Shown one piece after another: positions 6,110-10,063 of a stretch of 10,063 nt of DNA (the stretch's first letter is position 1; every line of letters begins with the position of its first letter). The stretch lies in contig CAJARE010000193.1 in the NCBI GenBank assembly GCA_903944255.1, positions 1 to 10,063 of the forward strand. Reading direction: 5' to 3'. The DNA is from an uncultured beta proteobacterium. Its GTDB lineage: Bacteria > Pseudomonadota > Gammaproteobacteria > Burkholderiales > Burkholderiaceae. The position numbers and the translations under genes were made by a program. Below the pieces are notes generated by a model. It was not told where the DNA came from. It saw only the letters and a list, made by a program, of their open reading frames with translations, and did not search any database.

Positions 6110-7171
6110 TTAGCGCAATAGATTGCCTACTAAACGCAAACCATCCCATGGATCTGCTGGGAGATCTGCAGCGTATAGACCTTTTACCTGACGATCTAAT
6201 CCAGCAGCTACCTGCATTGCTCTTCGCAACTTTAAAGGCTGAACGCGCCTTAATGCATTTGGATACAAGCGTTCTTTATTACCCCAAACACGATTAGCGC
6301 GCATTAACTGCTGCACCGACTCACCTGCATCGCTCGCAGCTTTCAACTTAGATAGTAGCCTAAGCTCTTCTGTCACGCTCCACAGAATTAAAACTAAGGG
6401 CTCGCCTTCACCTTTTAATCCATCCAGCATACGATTGAGTCTAGCCAAATCCCCTGCCAGCATGGCTTCGGTTAATTCAAATACGTTATAGCGTGCGACT
6501 TTCAAAATCGCAGTCCGAATCTGCTCTTCAGTTAACTTTCCATTGGGATATAACAATCCTAGCTTCTGAATTTCTTGATGAGCAGCAATTAAATTGCCTT
6601 CCACCTGATTCGCAATAAACTCGAGCGCTCTTATGCCTTCAGCTCCAGGTTCGACCTCTTGATTTTGATTTTTTAAGCGCCCAGTAATCCATTGCGGTAA
6701 TTGGCTACGATCCAAGGAGTCAATTTGGATAGCCATTCCCGCTTCATCCAAAGCGCTAAACCAAGCAGAGGTCTTAGTCTTTCCATCTAGGCGGGGCAAA
6801 ATAATACATACCACTGTATCGGGCCCTTCAGACCCTTGAGACTGTGACTGAACTTGTGCGGCAAATTGCTTGAGGGCATCTGCACCATCACGACCTGGCT
6901 TACCTGTCGGAATACGCAACTCGAGCCAGCGCTTATCCCCAAATAGAGACATGGTTTGTCCAGCGCTAAGAAGTGCACTCCAATCAAATCCTCGTTCTTG
7001 CAATAACACTTCGCGCTCTGTATAGGATTGCTTTTTTGCTACCGCTCGTAATTGATCCATTGCTTCCATCATTAAGAGCGGCTCATCGCCACTAAAGATA
7101 TACAGAGGTAGCATCGTACCTCCAGCATCTAACTTTTTTAGATGGACTTTTAAGGCGTCAGTTTTAACCAT
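6110..7171 (-). CDS. holA: DNA polymerase III, delta subunit of the clamp loader
   Basis: HolA is the delta subunit of the clamp loader and is the part that opens the beta sliding clamp for loading onto primed DNA. The N-terminal AAA+-like domain contains LYIFSGDEPLL (23-33), equivalent to the family's YLLLGNDPLL. The clamp-contact segment TMSLFGDKRW (73-82) carries the paired hydrophobics L76 and F77, matching the L73-F74 pair of E. coli delta. EGNLIAAHQEIQKL (191-204) is the typical middle-domain helix, and the C-terminal collar domain follows (about 215-353). There is no functional Walker A, as expected for delta. Its 353 residues compare with 343 in E. coli. The ATG lies 16 bases after the lptE stop. 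A GAGG overlapping that stop is about 14 bases upstream, a longer spacing than ideal; an in-frame stop just before the ATG rules out any longer start. Confidence 0.95.
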   Translation of the reverse strand: MVKTDALKVHLKKLDAGGTMLPLYIFSGDEPLLMMEAMDQLRAVAKKQSYTEREVLLQERGFDWSALLSAGQTMSLFGDKRWLELRIPTGKPGRDGADALKQFAAQVQSQSQGSEGPDTVVCIILPRLDGKTKTSAWFSALDEAGMAIQIDSLDRSQLPQWITGRLKNQNQEVEPGAEGIRALEFIANQVEGNLIAAHQEIQKLGLLYPNGKLTEEQIRTAILKVARYNVFELTEAMLAGDLARLNRMLDGLKGEGEPLVLILWSVTEELRLLSKLKAASDAGESVQQLMRANRVWGNKERLYPNALRRVQPLKLRRAMQVAAGLDRQVKGLYAADLPADPWDGLRLVGNLLR

Positions 7172-7187
7172 GCAATGTCATTGAGCC

Positions 7188-7757
7188 TCAAAAGGCCTTT
7201 GCCCTAGGAGCTTTAGAAGAAGCAGCTACTCGACGCAGAATCTGAATCGCCAAATCACGGCGCATCAGGCCCAAGAAGGCCTGTATCTGGGCATCATTTG
7301 CCAAAACAGTCGAGACCGAGAAATCCATATCTCGTGTGATGAAAACCTCGGACTCAGGCACGATTTCATTACCAGCAGTATCAAAAGCTCTAAAGCCCAC
7401 GCGAATATTTAAGCGATAGGCAGAAATCTGACCGCTCGAGTTAAAGGCCAAAATTTCACGGCCAGTAATTTCGTTGGTGATCTCTAGAATTAAATCGGCA
7501 TCACGCGGATTAATCGCAACTTTAACTGCAGTACCAGTCAAGACAGCAGTCTGCAAATCAGCGCGCAGCGGAGGCGATGGGTTACCTGTAATCGCCAGTG
7601 CATTAAATGGCAAATCGACTGCGCCGCGTAAACGATACCCGCAAGCCATTAGGCCGCTTAATGGGGCCAATACAAATAAACTGAGCACTGTTCTTCTCAG
7701 CAAATTAATATTGGCAGAAGAAGATTGTATTTTCGTATTGGGCTGATTTGAGCTCAT
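7188..7757 (-). CDS. lptE: LPS-assembly lipoprotein LptE
   Basis: LptE is the outer-membrane lipoprotein that plugs the LptD barrel and helps place lipopolysaccharide in the outer leaflet. The N-terminus has a basic pair (R21-R22), a hydrophobic stretch (about 24-37) and a lipobox GLMAC with C39 as the predicted lipidated cysteine. The mature protein starts CGYRLRGAVDLPF, the family's recognisable opening, and is otherwise poorly conserved, as is normal for LptE. The 22 or so residues before the hydrophobic core are long and polar for a lipoprotein signal. No other in-frame ATG precedes the core, and GGAAA eight bases before the ATG supports this start; a later TTG or GTG start is possible but less likely. 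The gene sits between leuS and holA, the conserved proteobacterial order that is strong evidence for its identity. Length (189) is close to the E. coli protein (193). Confidence 0.93.
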   Translation of the reverse strand: MSSNQPNTKIQSSSANINLLRRTVLSLFVLAPLSGLMACGYRLRGAVDLPFNALAITGNPSPPLRADLQTAVLTGTAVKVAINPRDADLILEITNEITGREILAFNSSGQISAYRLNIRVGFRAFDTAGNEIVPESEVFITRDMDFSVSTVLANDAQIQAFLGLMRRDLAIQILRRVAASSKAPRAKAF

Positions 7758-7765
7758 CTCTCTAG

Positions 7766-7770
7766 TTTCC
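7766..7770 (-). promoter_or_regulatory. Ribosome binding site of lptE
   Basis: GGAAA on the minus strand lies eight bases before the lptE ATG, inside the 36-base gap after leuS. It supports the ATG start at 7757 even though this gives an unusually long polar stretch before the signal-peptide core. Confidence 0.55.
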
Positions 7771-7793
7771 AGTAAAAAGGTTCAGGCTACAAG

Positions 7794-10063
7794 CTAAGCA
7801 ACGATATTCACTAAACGGCCAGGCACCACAATAATCTTTTTAGGTGCCCCGCCGTTCAAGACTTTTAAAGCTGGCTCGCTTTGTAAAGCCAATGTCTCAA
7901 TTTGCTCCTTACCAGCATCTGCAGGCACTCGAATATCCCCACGTAATTTGCCGTTAATCTGCAACATCAAAGTGACTTCTGTTTGGACTAGCGCAGACTC
8001 ATCTACCGCTGGCCATGGTGCATCAAGTAATGAACCAAAATGGCTCTCATAGCCCACTTCTTTCCAGAGCACATGGGTTAAGTGTGGCACAACTGGATAC
8101 AGAATACGCAACAAGATACTGAGGCATTCACGAAGCACTGGGGCACTGATTGAAGAGTTTTGATCTAACTTGATAGGCTCAAGCACATTGAGCATCTTCA
8201 TCGCAGCAGAAACTACAGTATTGTATTGACGACGCTGATAATCAAAGTTTGCTTGTTTGAGAATGGTATGCACTTCACGGCGTAATTCTTTTTCGGATTC
8301 ATTTAAATTTCCTGGAATGTGATCGGGTACATTACGCAGCGCATCTGCTTGACTGCTCGAATACATCCACACGCGCCGCAAGAAACGTGAAGCGCCATCA
8401 ACACCAGCACCCGACCACTCAAGCTGTTGCTCGGGCGGAGCAGCAAACATCACGAATAAACGTGCAGTATCTGCACCATATTGATCAATCAAGGCCTGAG
8501 GATCAACTCCGTTATTTTTACTCTTAGACATCTTCTCAACACCACCAATAATGATTGGTGCGCTAGAACTTCCATCTTTTAGTTTGGCGCCTTGTGGACG
8601 ACCTTTTTCATCCAAGTCTAGCTCTACATCCAAAGGGTTGAGCCAGGTTTTTTTGCCGGCGGCATCTTCAGAGTAATAAGTCTCATTAAGAACCATACCC
8701 TGAGTTAAGAGATTCTGAAATGGTTCATCGAAGGTAATGAGCTTGAGATCCCGCATCACCTTGGTCCAGAAACGCGCATAGAGTAAATGCAAAATAGCGT
8801 GTTCAATTCCACCAATGTATTGATCCATTGGCATCCAATATTCATTACGTTCATCCACCATGGTCCTAGCGTCAGGACCCGTGTAGCGCATGAAATACCA
8901 AGAGGAATCGACAAAGGTATCCATGGTGTCAGTTTCACGTCGGGCAGGCTTGCCGCACTTTGGACACTTCGCATTTAAAAAATCAGTGCGCTTATTCAGC
9001 GGGTTGCCACTACCATCTGGTACACAATCTTCTGGCAAAACTACTGGAAGGTCTGCTTCTGGAACTGGCACAGCGCCACAGCCTGGATGAGCTTCATCTC
9101 CACAGTGAATAATCGGAATCGGCGTACCCCAGTAGCGCTGACGAGAGATGCCCCAATCGCGAAGGCGATAGGTAGTCTTGATCTCTCCAATGCCCATCTT
9201 TTCTAAATCTTGAGCGACAGCACTAACAGCCTCTTCATGAGACATGCCATCAAACTTGTCGCTATTTAAACAAATCACACCCTCTTTTTGGGCATACCAA
9301 TCTTCCCAGTGCGTTGGGTTAAACATTGGTGACTCGCCCTTGAGCGCAATGACTTGCTTGATTGGTAATTTGTACTTTAAGGCAAATGCAAAATCACGCT
9401 CATCATGGGCTGGTACGCCCATCACTGCACCATCACCATAAGACATCAAGACATAATTACCAACCCAAACCGGTACTTGCTCATGCGTTAAAGGATGTGT
9501 GACATACAGTCCAGTGAACATGCCCTCTTTTTCTTGCGTTGCTAAATCAGATTCAATCACACTGCCGGTCTTACACTTCTCAATAAAGGCAGCGAGAGCT
9601 GGTTGATCAGCGGCTGCTTTTGTTGCTAATGGGTGCTCGGCAGCAACTGCGCAAAAAGTAACTCCCATGATGGTGTCAGCACGGGTAGTAAATACATACA
9701 GCAAACCATCTTGAATAAAATTGCCATGGTCATCAGCAATTTGATGCTTAAAAGCAAAACGCACGCCACGGCTTTTACCAATCCAATTTTGCTGCATCGT
9801 TTTGACCCGCTCAGGCCAACCCAATCCATCAAGACCGTCTAGTAACTGCTCTGCATAAGCAGTAATGTTGAAATAGTAACCAGGAATTTCACGTTTCTCG
9901 ACTAATGCGCCAGAGCGCCAACCACGGCCATCAATGACCTGCTCATTTGCTAACACAGTTTGATCAATGGGATCCCAATTGACTACTTGCGTCTTACGAT
10001 AAGCAATACCCTTTTCCAACATCTTTAAGAAGAGCCACTGGTTCCATCGATAGTAGTCAGGAC
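7794..10063 (-). CDS. leuS: Leucyl-tRNA synthetase, partial (N-terminus beyond right edge)
   Basis: LeuRS charges tRNA-Leu with leucine and proofreads mischarged products. The visible 755 residues run from PDYYRWNQWLFLKM at the right edge to a TAG stop. The frame stays open to base 10063, so the methionine at 10022 is internal and not the start. Roughly 110-130 residues, including the HIGH motif, lie outside. Counting from that methionine as residue 1, the CP1 editing domain has the threonine-rich FTTRADTIMGVTF (111-123) and GDGAVMGVPAHDERDF (196-211), whose aspartate D207 contacts the noncognate amino group. A cysteine-rich insert contains HCGDEAHPGC (306-315) and KCPKCG (352-357). The catalytic KMSKS loop is at 497-501 (bases 8520-8534). 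The anticodon-binding region and the C-terminal domain (QINGKLRG, then VPGRLVNIV) complete it. It heads the visible minus-strand run, with lptE 36 bases downstream. Confidence 0.97.
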   Translation of the reverse strand, partial: PDYYRWNQWLFLKMLEKGIAYRKTQVVNWDPIDQTVLANEQVIDGRGWRSGALVEKREIPGYYFNITAYAEQLLDGLDGLGWPERVKTMQQNWIGKSRGVRFAFKHQIADDHGNFIQDGLLYVFTTRADTIMGVTFCAVAAEHPLATKAAADQPALAAFIEKCKTGSVIESDLATQEKEGMFTGLYVTHPLTHEQVPVWVGNYVLMSYGDGAVMGVPAHDERDFAFALKYKLPIKQVIALKGESPMFNPTHWEDWYAQKEGVICLNSDKFDGMSHEEAVSAVAQDLEKMGIGEIKTTYRLRDWGISRQRYWGTPIPIIHCGDEAHPGCGAVPVPEADLPVVLPEDCVPDGSGNPLNKRTDFLNAKCPKCGKPARRETDTMDTFVDSSWYFMRYTGPDARTMVDERNEYWMPMDQYIGGIEHAILHLLYARFWTKVMRDLKLITFDEPFQNLLTQGMVLNETYYSEDAAGKKTWLNPLDVELDLDEKGRPQGAKLKDGSSSAPIIIGGVEKMSKSKNNGVDPQALIDQYGADTARLFVMFAAPPEQQLEWSGAGVDGASRFLRRVWMYSSSQADALRNVPDHIPGNLNESEKELRREVHTILKQANFDYQRRQYNTVVSAAMKMLNVLEPIKLDQNSSISAPVLRECLSILLRILYPVVPHLTHVLWKEVGYESHFGSLLDAPWPAVDESALVQTEVTLMLQINGKLRGDIRVPADAGKEQIETLALQSEPALKVLNGGAPKKIIVVPGRLVNIVA

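Noticed and set aside
7172..7187. Out-of-frame ATG between the lptE stop and the holA start, giving a five-codon frame
   Set aside because: It is tiny, ends just inside holA and has no sign of function; it could at most influence holA initiation.
7474..7746. Open frame of 90 codons on the + strand opposite lptE
   Set aside because: It is antisense to lptE, and the translation has no recognisable features; it is best explained as a codon-bias shadow.
1..10063. Search for mobile elements, CRISPR repeats, tRNA or rRNA genes, phage genes or a novel defence cassette
   Set aside because: All stretches are accounted for by recognisable housekeeping genes with short gaps. No transposase, direct repeat array, tRNA-like cloverleaf or compositional break was seen by eye.

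Overview
The window looks like an ordinary core-genome segment of a betaproteobacterium. The gene content, the moderate GC content judged by eye, and the protein wording fit the Burkholderiaceae, most likely a Polynucleobacter-like freshwater bacterium. The genus is an inference from remembered family sequences; the class is better supported by the order leuS-lptE-holA-proA together with hemL and a rubredoxin.

Layout. The left end carries two + strand genes. The first is the C-terminal third of a DNA photolyase, whose N-terminus lies before the window. It is followed after 33 bases by apaH, the diadenosine tetraphosphate hydrolase. apaH converges on hemL with only 27 bases between the two stop codons. 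From hemL to the right edge everything is on the minus strand. In transcription order this run is leuS (cut by the right edge), lptE, holA, proA, a hemJ/CopD-type membrane protein, a THUMP-type RNA methyltransferase, a 56-residue rubredoxin and hemL. Gaps inside the run are 13 to 74 bases, so co-transcription of much of it is plausible. The 74-base gap before the rubredoxin is the likeliest place for an internal promoter.

Functions. leuS and holA serve translation and replication, and lptE serves outer-membrane LPS assembly. proA makes the proline precursor glutamate semialdehyde. The downstream half is linked by tetrapyrrole synthesis: hemL makes 5-aminolevulinate, and the HemJ-like protein would oxidise protoporphyrinogen IX late in the same pathway. 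The rubredoxin is a one-electron carrier whose stop codon lies just before the hemL ribosome binding site. photolyase and apaH are stress and repair functions facing the other way.

I saw no mobile element, CRISPR array, tRNA, rRNA, phage gene or defence-like cassette, and no gene-free stretch longer than 74 bases. I did not find a previously undescribed system. The points worth a second look are modest: a coupled rubredoxin-hemL junction, a charged insertion in the RNA methyltransferase, and two heme-pathway genes in one transcription run.
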